A stretch of DNA of 64,000 nucleotides, from NCBI RefSeq assembly GCF_902806685.2, contig NC_048542.1, forward strand, positions 6,928,533-6,992,532, read 5' to 3'. The position numbers and the translations under genes were made by a program. Numbering within the stretch: position 1 is the stretch's first letter; each line of letters begins with the position of its first letter. Source of the DNA: Maniola hyperantus (taxonomy: Eukaryota > Arthropoda > Insecta > Lepidoptera > Nymphalidae). The notes beneath the pieces were generated by a model that saw only the letters and a program-made list of their open reading frames with translations, searched no databases and had not been told where the DNA came from. Shown here piece after piece: positions 23,067 through 35,456 of the stretch.

Positions 23067-25637
23067 GTAAGTTAAACAATGGTGCTGGTTCTGAGCACAC
23101 CCAAATTTTAGAGTATTCGCATCCTCTTCTTAATACTGAAATATGACAAGGAAATACCCAGTTTGACAGTTTTAAATTTAATTTAGAGCCGTCAAACCTC
23201 GTGAATTTAGCAGTCAGTCGCGAGAATATTTTTTAAATTTGTAGCGTGCACTAGAAAAAGTCTTTAAAAATGTAAAATTCATGTTATGTCCTTTTGTAGC
23301 AATATTAAAAAGAAGGAGCAGCGGATACTCTAAATTTAGTTAAGAGAAGACAACAGAATCGGCGCCAGTATCTTTAAAGTTACCAAAATAAAGTTAGTTA
23401 TTATTAACGATAATCCACGTACTAAGTCTGTGTGTTTGTATTGTAGCTTCTAAACTTATTAGTGGATTTCATTGTTTTCATTATCATTTAAATCATTTTA
23501 CGATATCCATCACATTTTCATTCAACCCATCACATCAACATCAGAGCCATTGGGATAAAATACTAAGTAATTAAAAGTGGAAAAGTTGTAATTTACTTAT
23601 TATGGTTTTGGAACTTTTGTTGCAATGAAAACAACCTGTTGAATTACATAAACTTCCAATCAAAACCTTCAAGTTCGATCGTAAATCATGCCACAACACT
23701 TGGAAGATGAAAAGACAATATTATTTGTTTCAGGATTAGGGAGTCTTCACGATTCATTCGGGTGAGACTTGGCAGCGCTAATTACAAGAAAGGGGGATAT
23801 CTAACACCCATCAAGTACTTCCAAATTCATCCTTATTTTGACGACAGTAAGCCTCTGTTTGACGTGGCACTTATAAGATTGCCTGAGCCTGTAACACTGA
23901 CGCAGAGTATAAATCCTATAAGACTTCAGAAAAAACCTCGGAAAATCGTCACTTCACATTTTATAGTGACCGCATGGCCAGTATATCAGGTACCTACTTT
24001 TATGCATGGCTGGTGACATAATAGATACTATTGTAAATCGAATCTTTAAAGTGCAACCGCCGAGTTTCTTGCTGGTTGAAATGCATTCCAAAACAGACGT
24101 ACAGACGAAATACTAACGAACTTTGTAAAAGTTCATTTGAATAAAAAAACTTTTACATATTTCGATAAGTTATCTCTCTCACTCTCCTCATTGCTGAAGG
24201 TCCTGACTTCCTTCATTAATTACATAATGGTAGATGTTTTCTTAAGATAATAGTACAATTTTGATTTAATTATTATTAGCATGTGATAAAATCTAGGATC
24301 GATGATTTAACGTGCTCTATTGTAGGAATAGCATCTTGCTTAATTCGCCTATTCTACTTCGGACCTCGTATATCCAGCTATCGAATTTCATCAACATAGC
24401 TTAACAAGCACATCGACTGATATTATGTGCTTTCGAAACTTGGTCACGGCATTTTTGGTGATGGTACAATTTTATTAAAATTCAATACTTAGGTACTGAA
24501 ATTTTGTGTACCTGTTACATTATAGCAACAAAATCTAAGTTCAAGTTACGGAGAATCATTGGAGCAGAAGAGGCGGCGTCGAATACTTACAGTGTCGCAT
24601 TTGCACCCGACAGATCCTGAAGTATGCTCTGAGGAAATGGACATGTTCATGTCAGATCACAACAATACCAAGTATATAATGTGCTTGGATCCTAATATTG
24701 GAACTAATCCTTGTCAGGTATTTTTTCCAAAGATTAAAGTCTAATCCATAAATTAATACTTATTACCAACCTACTTATTAGAAATGCAAAAGTGTGTTTG
24801 TTTATCTGCTGCTTAGTCGCTTGTATAGTCTTGACTGAATTTGGCACAGATAGGTATAGCTTGCAGCCTGGATATTTAGGAAAATAAAGGGTTTTAGGGG
24901 ATGTTAAAATCCTAAAACCACGAGACAAAATCGCGAAGACAATAATAAGAATAAAAGATAGTAAGTAAGAATATGATGTAGCAAAATTTCCAAAGCTAAA
25001 GATAGTGAATTACACACACACTCTTTACGCAGATAAATTAGTAAGTACCTGAGTAATTACAATACTTATAAGTACATTAAAACTAAACCCTTATTTAGTC
25101 AAAACACTACACTTTTTGAATAAATGCATTGCTAGATAATTTGCATCAATCCGCTTTTTACCCGACTGCGGCGAAGCCCAAAGAAGTGTTATTGAATAAT
25201 TTCATACGGCATTTGACAACTAGTCAAATCAGTAACTTTTTATCAAACGTCAAAACAGATTCTATGAAATACTGTAATGTGACGTCACATCATCATAAGT
25301 TTTTTTATAATATTCCGCCGTCTCCGGGATGTAAGCTAACTCTGTACCAAATTTCATCCAACCAACCAAAAAGCCAACAGACAGACAGACAGACACACTT
25401 TCACATTTATAATATTAGCATGGATTTCAGAGAGACATTGGTGCACCGGTTGTGCTGAACGGGATATTGTGGGGTATAGTTTCTTCCTGGAAGTCAGAAG
25501 AATGTGACATTGAAGGCGGACCTTCCTTCGTGACCTTAGTGTCCTCCGTGGAGGTCAACTCCTGGATACATTCTACCATCCACGGGCATAGATGGACGAA
25601 GAAGCATACCGTTGATTATCAAGATAATTTTATTTAA
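22831..25637 (+). CDS. Catalytically dead serine protease homologue, 4 exons, 296 aa
   Basis: Chymotrypsin-fold protein, probably secreted (weak hydrophobic leader at 7-24). Exons 22831-23066, 23734-23989, 24526-24717, 25431-25637; all GT-AG, frame intact (891 bases). Fold landmarks: FPYMVAIL (46-53) at the mature N-terminus, GALIGESWVLTEAD (62-75) at the His57 region, FDVALIRLPEP (121-131) at the Asp102 region, NPCQRDIGAP (225-234) at the Ser195 region, then GILWGIVSSW and a C-terminal VNSWI helix. Of the catalytic triad, His is replaced by Asp75 and Ser by Ile231; only Asp122 remains. Cys42 and Cys58 are both Ser (60, 76), so that disulfide is gone. No R-IVGG activation site is visible. Such homologues often act as cofactors or binding proteins in insect immunity or reproduction; the role here is unknown. 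Confidence 0.87.
23734..23989 (+). CDS. Protease homologue exon 2: Asp102 region
   Basis: Acceptor tgtttcag at 23733, donor gtacct at 23990, phase 0. Encodes the RVRLGSANY strand, the IHPYFD loop and FDVALIRL carrying the retained triad Asp (residue 122). Confidence 0.88.
24526..24717 (+). CDS. Protease homologue exon 3: mid-domain with basic patch
   Basis: Acceptor acattatag at 24525, donor gtattt at 24718, phase 0 at both ends. Contains KRRRR (about 178-182), VCSEEM and YIMCLDP, matching the Cys168/Cys182 segment of the fold, and ends at PCQ just before the active-site Ser position. The acceptor has a poor pyrimidine tract. Confidence 0.83.
24765..24940 (+). mobile_element. Helitron-like H1, degenerate
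   Basis: Recognised from aatgcaaaagtgtgtttg, ggcacagatag and agcttgcagcc; 3' end eroded (cacgagacaaaatcgcg). In intron 3 of the protease homologue. Confidence 0.4.
25318..25424 (-). mobile_element. Helitron-like H1 5' half abutting an exon
   Basis: Minus-strand copy: (CAGA)n near 25379-25394, then cacatttataatattagcat and the GA|T end at 25424. The next six bases are the acceptor TTTCAG of exon 4 of the protease homologue. Confidence 0.6.
25431..25637 (+). CDS. Protease homologue exon 4: pseudo-Ser195 and C-terminus
   Basis: Acceptor gatttcag at 25430; stop taa at 25635-25637. Begins RDIGAPVVLNGILWG: the Gly-Asp-Ser-Gly-Gly-Pro active-site motif is here Arg-Asp-Ile-Gly-Ala-Pro. A mobile element reaches to 25424, only 6 bases before the exon. 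Confidence 0.88.
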   Translation, partial: RDIGAPVVLNGILWGIVSSWKSEECDIEGGPSFVTLVSSVEVNSWIHSTIHGHRWTKKHTVDYQDNFI

Positions 25638-25654
25638 TTATAAAGTTTTCTAAG

Positions 25655-25860
25655 GTCGCGTCACCAATATGCTAATGTTAATAGTCTTCGGAGTGCCGAT
25701 AGATGTAAAAACTAAAATAATCTTAATGGTTTTAATTTACAAATTATAAAATTTTAATTTGTGATACTTACCTAATTTGGAAAACAAAAAAGAACCAGTT
25801 CTATTTTATAGTTTTAAGTTTTTATTTCTGTCGGTAGTCCCCATTGACTGCATTTTTTCC
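25655..25860 (+). repeat. Repeat family Q, just after protease homologue stop
   Basis: aaggtcgcgtcaccaatatg, tagatgtaaaaactaaaata, ggtagtccccattgactgca; matches copies in the transporter gene. Confidence 0.5.
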
Positions 25861-25965
25861 AATGGCTCACAACATTACCTTCGTAACCTACTCTTTTTAT
25901 TTTTATATCACAGTTCTATTGACGATAATGTATTAATAACTAATGACGTTGTGGGTAGGTATACT

Positions 25966-26095
25966 TATAGACCGCGACAGGTTGAGATGACAATCGGGGT
26001 ATGAGGCGGGGGGACGCCTCGCACACCCGCACGTCACCCGCGCTCGCCTGCACCGTTCTTTCCCAGTATGCCATCACGACCTGTCGCGTACTATA
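25966..26095. mobile_element. GC-rich palindromic MITE, copy 3
   Basis: TATAG-accgcgacaggttgag left end, acctgtcgcgtaCTATA right end; part of the right inner arm is deleted. Confidence 0.62.
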
Positions 26096-26317
26096 CCTAC
26101 CTATGTTTTTTCCGTGAATTGTCATAATATGGTTTCTTCGTCAAATAAGAATTTGTGAGCATCTTATGAACTTCGATTTATATTTATGTCACTTTTTTGC
26201 TTCAATGAGTTTTCTTTCACCGAGCGTGTAATAAGCACTTGGAAAAATGAACAAATCCATCAATAATAATACGAATATGATACAAATTTCCATCCATACC
26301 TACTATTGATTGCTTTT

Positions 26318-26602
26318 CAGTATTCCGTACCTGAAGGGTGCCAATAGGACCCTAATTATCGTATTACTAAACCTCTGCTGTCCGTCCGTTTGTCAGCGGG
26401 CTGTATCTCTTGAAATGAAATGAGAGTTGAAATTTTGCCAGAGTGTAGATTTTTTTAGCCGCTGCAGTTACAATAAAAAACCAAGATGGCGAATTTCAAA
26501 ATAGGCGCCATGTAAATTAAAAATAATTAAAAGTTACATAGATTTTGTACTAGTACGGAACCATTCGTTTACGAGTACAACTCGCACTTGACCGTTTTTT
26601 AT
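26318..26602 (+). repeat. Repeat family N, diverged
   Basis: gtattccgtacctgaagggt start and acgagtacaactcgcacttg end, with a different middle. Confidence 0.45.
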
Positions 26603-27744
26603 TAAAAAATTATGGACTCAAAACAGCTGCTCTGTTTGGCAGCCCTTTTCGGCGGTAGTTTTCGAACGTTACTTCCGTCTCAAAAGATACCTAGCTACTT
26701 TCAAGTTACGCCGAAAGAACTTTTACTTTTTACTGTATTAATATGTCAGATGCTCACGCAATCAAGTAGATGAGAAGAAGACGATCATTTTAATCGGTCG
26801 GTAATTAACTATCACCACAATACCATCTTACAAATCCAACAACTGACTATCAAAAAGTGTAGATACAATAGTACCTATTTTGAATAAATGATTTGATTTG
26901 ATTTGATTCGATCAATTCGCATGTTCGTGTCAGGGATTCCCAATTATGGCAGTCGGGATGAAAAGGCTGATGATAATTTGGCAGTACGATAATATATCTC
27001 GTTCTATAATTTCATTTATAGACAACGTTTTTCCATTACAAGAACATTTCAAAGTGATCGAATGAAAATCTAACGAATGAATTACAAATTCCAATGGGTG
27101 TAATAATATAAATATGCTAGAATTTGTATTTAAATTATTTAAATACGATTCGTTTATTTGCTAATCGTTGCGATCCGGTATGGCCCTTTCTGTCGAGAAG
27201 AAAGTTTATTTGAAATAATAGAAAATATCTGAATTAAAAATAAACGCAGTTGGTGTTGTAGATCCCGAGCGTACATAAAGATGTGGTTTATAAAATTTAG
27301 TAGAAATTGTGTGGAGGTTGTAAAATATTTTTATAATAAACATTGTTTACCTGCAACGCGTGGCTTGTATTTTTCCTCCTTACTGTGGAGATAACAGATA
27401 TCCACCGTTGAAAGAGAAACTTATGTGACGATTCGAGTCATAGACTGATGCGATTTATATTATCTAAGAACTTGCGCACATCTGAGATATAAATTTTCCC
27501 TAGTAGATTTGCCAAAAAAATTACAGAAATAGTAAGAAAAACAAATCTCAGTAGTTCTGTGCAAGAACTTGTTCTCAACTTGGGTGAATTGATACAAACA
27601 CATTGGCTTAATACCCGCACCCGCGGCTAAATAAGATAATAGAAATGGCAATTGCTGCTCTTTTATACCGGGACAGCGACACATAACGCTAAATAGACTC
27701 TACACTGTTAAGCAGAGCATACAAAATACCATCAAGTATGTACT

Positions 27745-27950
27745 ACATTGGGAACCCTAGGTGCTATAGTGGAGACCTCGCAACGGAAAGCGCAGCGTTG
27801 GCTGACCCCTCCATTAGGTAGAAAGACGAGATCTAACGAAATACAGGGAACCGCTGGATTCAGGTGGCGTGTGAAAGTCCCTACAAGAAACTTATGTTCA
27901 AGAGTCTATCGGTTGACGACGATGATCTTGATGATGACGTATAAAAGTGT
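27745..27950 (+). mobile_element. LINE 3' coding fragment (RTE-like)
   Basis: Broken frames encode WQRKAQRW..PP...R and a following GTAGFRWR stretch, then cgacgatgatcttgatgatg tail, the layout of the C-terminus of RTE-type LINEs. Frameshifted. Confidence 0.45.
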
Positions 27951-28382
27951 TTGTGCCATTAATTGTTTATATTCCTTGTTTCATGACTTGGACCGCACGT
28001 TAAGTTAAATTATCACCGTGAGAAACGCCTGGACGCCATTAATAAGGAATTATCTGGCTTCCTAGACTACCTTGACGCCTCTGCCATTTGTACCAAAGCA
28101 AAAGAGAAACAAGTTTTTTTAGTGATCAGGCCAAGTTATTATATAAGCTAGTTAAAAATTATTTTAAGACTAGAGGGTAAGATTTTGGTGATTTTGTGTT
28201 TATTGTTTACCTTACGAAGCGACATAGTCACTGAGTGACTAAGCTTCAAAAAAAAGAGAAAAAAAAAAGAAAAGTTTTTTTAATACAAATAATTACGTAG
28301 CTTCACGTTTTGTAAATTCGCTCTTTACGTAAATAAGATTTGATCTAATTTCAAAAACGTAAAACATTGGTTTGGCCGATAA

Positions 28383-28606
28383 TCTAAATAGGTATATAAA
28401 ACGATAAGGTGACTGACTGACTGACTGATCTATCAACGCACAGCTCAAACTTCTGGACGGATCGGGCTGAAATTTGGCATGTAGATAGTTATCATGACGT
28501 AGGCATCCGCTAAAAAAGGATTATTGAAAATTCAACCCCTAAGATAGTAAAATAGGGGTTTCAAATTTGTGTAGTCCACGCGGACGAAGTCGCGAGCATA
28601 AGCTAG
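28383..28606 (+). mobile_element. Helitron-like H2, full-length
   Basis: TCTAAATA start at 28383, (GACT)n tract, body, hairpin CGCGGACGAAGTCGCG and CTAG at 28603-28606 followed by T. Confidence 0.65.
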
Positions 28607-28720
28607 TTCTTATATATGCGTCTTCGTATATATGGAAAGTGATATTTTACTATTAATAATAAAGCATTATCGAGAATATTCTTATAGATAACTGTTGTTG
28701 GTGTATAAAATTTATCTCTA

Positions 28721-28946
28721 TCTAAATAAATAAAAGGTGCTGAAAAGCTGACTGACTGTACTGACGGATCTATCAACGCATGGCTCAAACTACTGGACGG
28801 ATCGGACTGAAATTTGGCACGCAGATAGCTATTATAACGTTGACATCCGCTGAGAAAGAATTTTTGAAAATGCAACCCCTAAGATAGTAAAATAGGGGTT
28901 TGAAATTTGTGTAGTCCACGCGGACGAAGTCACGAGCATTAGCTAG
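28721..28946 (+). mobile_element. Helitron-like H2, full-length
   Basis: Second H2 copy about 115 bases downstream in the same orientation, TC at 28721, CTAG at 28943-28946 followed by T; closely similar to the copy at 28383. Confidence 0.63.
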
Positions 28947-29439
28947 TTCATAATATGCCGCATTGAGGTCCATTTGTTACAGACTATCCTCCATTCAATT
29001 TTCCATTGTGGTCAAGGAATAAAGGCCGAAAAATGACACAGCCTTTCTGTAAAATACAAAAATAAATAAAAGCATCGCTGTTATTGACGTGTCTATAAGA
29101 GTGTTTAATAAATAAAAGCAGCCAAATGTTATAGAACATATTATTGCATGTATAGGATGTATATTGTATGTATATAGACGTTTTATTGTCACGAATACTA
29201 AGGCCTAATGTTCTACCAAGTAACCGATAGGGATGTATCCCGGCATATGCTTTTATAATATACCTACCTACCTACATAATTATTGTAATTAATAGAGTTG
29301 GCTTGCCTTTTACAACTACAATTTCTAGGGGTAAGTAAATCCGTCCATCTTTTTGCCTACAAGTCTTAAGCGCAATTCTGTTTTTCACAATTTCTGAATT
29401 GATTCGGGTCTGGTCAAGAGCTATACCTACTTATTCCAT

Positions 29440-29570
29440 ATTCGGCCGTGACTAGCTTCCACTATACCGGCATTACGTGCCACCAACCATTCCTTTAGCC
29501 CGCTTCCATTAGACTGCATAATAACTTATCTGTGAGATCGCAGACAAGGGCTGACTTCTTATCGAATTAA
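29440..29570 (+). mobile_element. SINE S2, partial
   Basis: ggccgtgactagcttccact, tagcccgcttccattagact and acaagggctgacttctt align with the S2 body. Confidence 0.5.
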
Positions 29571-30351
29571 GAAAGCGCACAATCATATGAAGCATGAATT
29601 TATCTTTCTTACTACCGACTCTTCCAGCTTAGTGACATGTTCTGTAATAGCACTGGCACTGGTAGTATTAAACTTGTTTGTGATTTAATAAGGGTCATTT
29701 TCCAGCACAAAATATTGGATCCTATTAAAATTGATTTTCATCTTGAAGATAAAATTGAGTTACGTCCAAGCGTACTACAGCACGCTTTGAATAGAGCACA
29801 GGGAAGGCACTGCTGTATTTATTAAATCTTTTTCAGCTTGGGCAGTGAGACAAATATAGACTAGTTATTATCCAGGAAAATCAGAATTAGCATGAGATTT
29901 ATCATCATCAATCAACAAAGCGCTAGGAGGGCCTTGGCAATGTTTTATAAATCCATGGGATTTATGAAAAACCTAAATACACGCAGACAGTCGCGGGCAT
30001 TATCTAGTATTAATTGAAGGAAATTAATGTATGCCATGCATAATTCATAGTTGTGAATTTCAATGAATGCGAAAATTCATCACGTAGCGCGCTCGCCTAC
30101 ACGAACACCCACAGCCACAATCCTATTTAGTGTTACAGGAGGTACTGCCACAGCCTTCAGCAAACTGTGAAAATGTGATTTGGCGACAGCTAATTTATTT
30201 CAGCAGATGCGAGTTGCTTATTTTTGATTTTGCACTTGAAATGCAATTTGCATATTTCATGATTTCATCCTTATATTTTTCTTACTTATTAGGAATTTAT
30301 TCATTAGTTAATAATTCTATAAGCAGTTAGTACCTACTTAATATAAAAAAA

Positions 30352-30655
30352 CGGTGAAAGGTCAGTGGTTAAGGCTTCGGGCTCCTAGTTGGGGGGGGTC
30401 CGGAGTTCGATCCCTGCCATGCACATCAACACACAACTTTTTGAAGTGACCTATTTGCGTTTTAAGCAGTGCTTTGGTGAAGAAAAACATTGTGAGGAAA
30501 GCATTCTATGCCTGAGAGTTCTGCATAATGTTCTCAAAGGTGTACGAAGTCTGCTAATCCGCACTTGGCCAGCGTGGTAGACTATGGCTAAACCATCTCT
30601 TAGTAGGAGACCCTTACTCAGTAGTGAGCCGGTGATGCGTTGATGATGTTGATGG
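30352..30655 (+). mobile_element. tRNA-derived SINE S1, full-length
   Basis: Head with cagtggttaagg and gagttcgatccc, body with gtacgaagtctgctaatccg, and tgatgatgttgatgg tail. Confidence 0.6.
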
Positions 30656-31165
30656 CGATAAAATAGTCGTGAGACTTTTATGAAACGGTTTATAAATCCA
30701 ACAATAGGTAAATATTATAAAATATTATGTAGCAAATATTATATCAAACGTGAACATGAAAGCCCTGAACCCACGAGTTCTGGTAGGTTCGTTAGTATAC
30801 TCATTCAATTTCAGTTTAGTGCAGATTCTAATATTTTTGATGAGCGTCCCGCGATTTTACCCACGACTCTAAGTGAGAACATAGGAGAAACCGAGTAGGT
30901 ATGTCTTCTCTGGGACAATTATACTTAGTTTATACTGCCCTAAAAAGGATTTTCAGAATTTCCACCCACCAGAATTAGAGTTCATAGCGGTTTTGTCCTT
31001 ATACATCTTACTGCATAATACCTATCCTACTAATTGTAATAAAGTCGTTACTTAATCTGTGCATTCGGTTTTGACTTTAAAGTGGATTTTAATGTGGTTT
31101 TCGCAAGCATATTTCACGGGGGAGCTTTATAAAGTCGCGCTCAACTGCTAGTACCTTCGAGTAGG

Positions 31166-31305
31166 TATAGTACGACCGGTCGGGAAGGCAATCTGGGTAC
31201 GCCCACACGTCACCCGCGCTCGCCCGCACCGAGTTAGCGCGGGGGATGTGCGGGTATGCGGGGCGTTCCGTCCCCGATTGCCATCTTGACCTGTCGCGTA
31301 CTATA
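31166..31305. mobile_element. GC-rich palindromic MITE, copy 4
   Basis: TATAGTACGACCGG left end, CCTGTCGCGTACTATA right end, CGCCCGCACCGAG centre. Confidence 0.62.
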
Positions 31306-31636
31306 CATGCTTTAGATTAACACATAAGTCTTCCCATTAAGACTTCCGTTGTAACGAAGAGATTTACAAAAAATCAAAACAGTCGAAAGTTCTTGGCAAA
31401 AGCTCGACAGGTACTTATATTCGAAATGATAAATTGAATTATTTGGACAGTCAATTAGTCGAGTGGCGAGAGCTAATTAACTCTGCCAACAATGAGAAAA
31501 AGCCAATTTATTTCTCACCAGACGATGCCCGCGACTTCATCCGCTTGATATAGATAACACTGATTTGTATAGATAAAAACTATTTCCTATATATAAAAGC
31601 TCGCCTATCCGGGATGCAAGCTATTGCTGTACCAAA

Positions 31637-31825
31637 CAGATGGTGCCCGCGACTTTGACCACTTGGAATTAAGATTGTTTTAATTCCGCGAGAACCTATG
31701 CTCTTCTCCTTGGGATACAAGCTATCTCTTTACCAAATTTCGCCAATATTGGTCAAATTGATGAGGTATGAAAATCTAGCAGACAGACAGACACTCTTTC
31801 GCATTTAAAATTTTACTGAGGATGG
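31637..31825 (-). mobile_element. Helitron-like H1, diverged
   Basis: gcccgcgactttgacc hairpin side at the left, cagacagacagacac at the right and a gatggat end. A second short piece with the same hairpin sequence begins near 31524. Confidence 0.45.
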
Positions 31826-32799
31826 ATTCTAATAACAGTTTTATAATTCAAACCACATTCTTTTTATGAGGAGTCAAAATCCTGAGTTCAGTTTTCAAGT
31901 TAACAAACGTGACACTGGCGAAACCTTGATCTATCAATTCACAAGTAGGTACTTAAACTCCTCCTACATCAATGATATGGACGACCTAAAGTCATTATTT
32001 TAAAATTGTATATTGTTATATTGAAAACTTGTACTGGGGGCACGGGGTACTAAAAATAAATAACACTTTGTTTCGGAAAGAAAACATAAACGTTTTGCTA
32101 GAAATATTTACGAGAGACAATTCATTTTTCTGATTATGGTTTCAACACAAGATTTTATATCGCGATCCTATGACGCCCGTTTACTGCTTTATCGACTTCC
32201 GAATATATTTTTATCACATGAAATAGCGTTTAGCTGTATGTTTCTCTTTGAAATTCTCGGTCACATCTTTAATATTTTCTTTTTCTGAATTTCATAAAAT
32301 ACGTAACTGTCTGATTACGTAGGTTGACTGCTGGAAATACGTCTCGTCCAGCTGCTCTCTGCGTCTAGTTTGAAATGAAATGAAACAAGATACGACATAC
32401 AATACATTACCTATTTTGAATAAATTATTTGACTTTGACTTTGACTAACAATGAAACAAGAAACATGAAACAAGATACAACATAAACAAGATACATTAGG
32501 TCAAGACTGAATCTTATACGACATAATGTTACGAACGCTACGTGTCGGTGGTATGATTAAATGTCATTGGGGCTACATCATCTGACCTTAACGTGAGTAT
32601 TCCGTTCATCAGCGCATCGAGTCATTTGATCTTTATTACCTTCCAGAGATATTATTGTTTGGTATTGCTCTGCGTTATTGTATTGTATTGAATTGTAAGT
32701 GATTTTTTCTTTTACTCCAATCTAAGCTGGTTTTTCTCATCAAGCTGATCGTCGCGCCTGCGACCAACGCGTAGCATATCAGCACCGACCTGTCATAGA

Positions 32800-33200
32800 G
32801 AGAGAGAACGTGTGCCAGACCTTCGTTATTTTATAAATGCTGAAAGATTCTCTCTGTGTTGTCCCCAACACAGGGAGGAACGATCAGCAACTATGAAGAT
32901 CATGGTGGCTTTGGTAACATAACAGGATACTGGTAACATAACATAGATAACAGATAACAAAGGTGTAAAAAATCTTTCGTCAAAATATAGTCTATTTTTT
33001 TTATATTTTCTTCGGAATAAATCACGTCATGTATTGCCAGACACTTAGTGTCAGATAGCCTTAAACTTTAATAAATACCTTTTTTCATACCTTCATAGTT
33101 GCTGACCGTTCCTCCCTGTGTTAGGGACAATATGCGGAGAAAGTTTCAGCTTGTGTAATATAACGAAGGGCTGGCACGTGCTGGCTCTTAGTCCATCAGC
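32800..33200. mobile_element. Long inverted-repeat element
   Basis: Left arm (about 32800-32905) has gccagaccttcgttatttta, tgtccccaacacagggagga and cagcaactatgaag; right arm (about 33090-33195) has cttcatagttgctgaccgtt, cctccctgtgttagggacaa and taacgaagggctggcacg. Related pieces at 53905-53990 and 59717-59920. Confidence 0.5.
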
Positions 33201-34439
33201 GTTATTTAGACACGTTTCGTATTATTGTCTAGTGACCAGTAAGAGCCAAACTGTTAGTGTGAGAATAAAACCAGCTTGTACTCAGTTACAATATAATAAA
33301 CTCAGTACTAATCTGCCACGCAAATGCTCCATAAAACGCCGTCTCTTCATCCGCATCGAGCCCCATTTGCCAGCTTGGAGGAATTTTATAACACTTACTT
33401 AAAACCTTTTTTATTTCCCTTGCTATAAAAGCCCTCGACTGCGGAGAGTTGTCATATTACTAGAGGCAGATGATGTTCCGCAAAATGGCTTCAACATGAC
33501 TGATTTTTAGTCATTCAGTAAATAGCGTTCACTAATATCGCTATTTTACTAAAATATGACGCAATAAAGAATAACAAGAATAATACAATAGGTTTATACT
33601 AAAATAATGTTTTTTTTATTAGTTCCAAGGTTATTATTCTCTAAATCTTGGTTTGTGACTTTCCTGGCGCAGTGACAAGTGATGTGGGGTTCAGTTTCCA
33701 ACATTGGGGCCATGAAAAGTGCCTCCCGGGTGGTGCTTAGTTTTATACCGATTACAAGCACCCGGCACCCCTGGAAGCAGCTACTTCATGTACAAAATGA
33801 GTAGGCTGACTAATCTTTTCACCACGACGCGCGACGGCTTCCTTTAAGACCAAACTATCGTGGTTGCGACTTTTGGACTGCCCATGTTTGAGATTATCGT
33901 CGACTCGAGCAGAAGACGAAGTTTCCAACAGGACCATTTTAGTAATTAATAATTTTTAAAATGGCTCGAGACTGTTCTGGTAGCAGATACCAGCTGAAGT
34001 TGCTGGCAAAGCCGTGTCGCCAACTATTCCAGTAGTAGGTAAAGCTTTTCTGTAGCAGGGGTGTAACAAAACTGCCATAAGACTTCCAAGCTAGCAAGAT
34101 GGAAGCATCTTAGAATGGGTCATTGCTTGTTATTATCGAGAGAGGATCGTATAGATCGTAGATTTGGGGTGATAAAAGCTCCCCTTGCTTAACGCCCAAA
34201 GAGGTTTGCGCCTCCAGGTAATATACTGTACATATCTCTCTGCTCGGCTCAGTGAAAAACGGTTTACGTTTAAACAAGGCGCGACCTCGCCGTTTATTGT
34301 TTTGTAAATTACATGATTGTTATCGGAATGCAAATGGCGGCTGGTAGTTTCAATGCGATGTTTTAATGTTAGTGAAATTACTATTTAGGCTTTTACTGAG
34401 TCTATAAAGTAACAAACTACTTTGTCTGAACAGACAAAA

Positions 34440-34740
34440 AGAAGGTGGTGGGACTTGAAACAGATCAGAGACAGTCCTCAATGCGGGCCTGCATAGAGAT
34501 AGATAAAACACTGACGCACGTTCTGTTAGAGTGCGCGGGGCAGACCAACGCGAGCGCTATTTGATATCCCCAGCCTCGCTCCAGGAAGCCCTCAGCAGCC
34601 TGGGTAGGATGCTTGGCTTCTGGAGCGAGCTTGGATGGCTGGAGTGACGACTCCGGTGGGGAGAGAACGCACAATAGATGGAAACGTTTAAGTGCGGAAG
34701 TCTGCCCAGTTAGGAGAAAGAAAAAAGAAAGAAAGTGTCA
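34440..34740 (+). mobile_element. LINE 3' fragment
   Basis: Encodes IDKTLTHVLLECAG, resembling the Cys/His segment after the RNase/RT domains of R1/Jockey-type LINEs, then a frameshift; followed by an A/G-rich tail. Confidence 0.5.
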
Positions 34741-35114
34741 ATAGGACACACTAAAAAAAACCTTAATTTCACATGTCGGTCTTATTTTTCTTGACACGCA
34801 TACAGATATTGATTTGTTTGTACTTTTCTTGGACCACTAAGAAAATTAAAATTGAAGCGGATAATTTTTTCTTTTTTGAAGGTGATTCCGAACCAGCGAC
34901 ACCGGTAGATTCACTTGACTATTCAAAAGCACTTGAAAAAAATTAATTGTACAAAAAACTTTCTAAGTAAGGAGGGTCCAATCTCTGAATATGATTGCAG
35001 ATTACATTGTGCAGCTTTGTCGAACATGATGAGCATCACGCCTATAATTACCTACGCCTCAATTATTTAGTGAATTCATGATTTAATTACGGTTGGTACT
35101 CAAAATATTATAAA

Positions 35115-35456
35115 CTAGGTGATCCCCGCAACTTCATCCACGTGGATTGACGTATTTCAAAAAACCCGTGGGAACTCTTCGCTTTGCTGGGATAAAAAGT
35201 TGCCTATGTCAGTTTTCGGAACGCAAGCTTCCTCTGCACCTTTCATATAAATCAGCTAAATGGATGGGCCTTTAAGAATCCCGTGGAAGCTCTTTGATTA
35301 TCTGGGATACAAGTAGCCTAAATCCATCCCCAGGATGTAAGCTAACTCTGTACCAAATTTCATCAAAATCGGTTAAACTGTTGGGTCGTGAAAAGCTAGC
35401 AGACAGACAGACACACATACACGTTTTCGCATTTATAATATTAGTATGGGTATGGA
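35115..35456 (-). mobile_element. Composite of two Helitron-like H1 copies
   Basis: CTAG end at 35115-35118; the cccgtgg...gggata block occurs twice (about 35165 and 35280), then one set of cagacagacagacac and ttataatattagtatgg. Suggests nested or tandem insertion. Confidence 0.5.
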
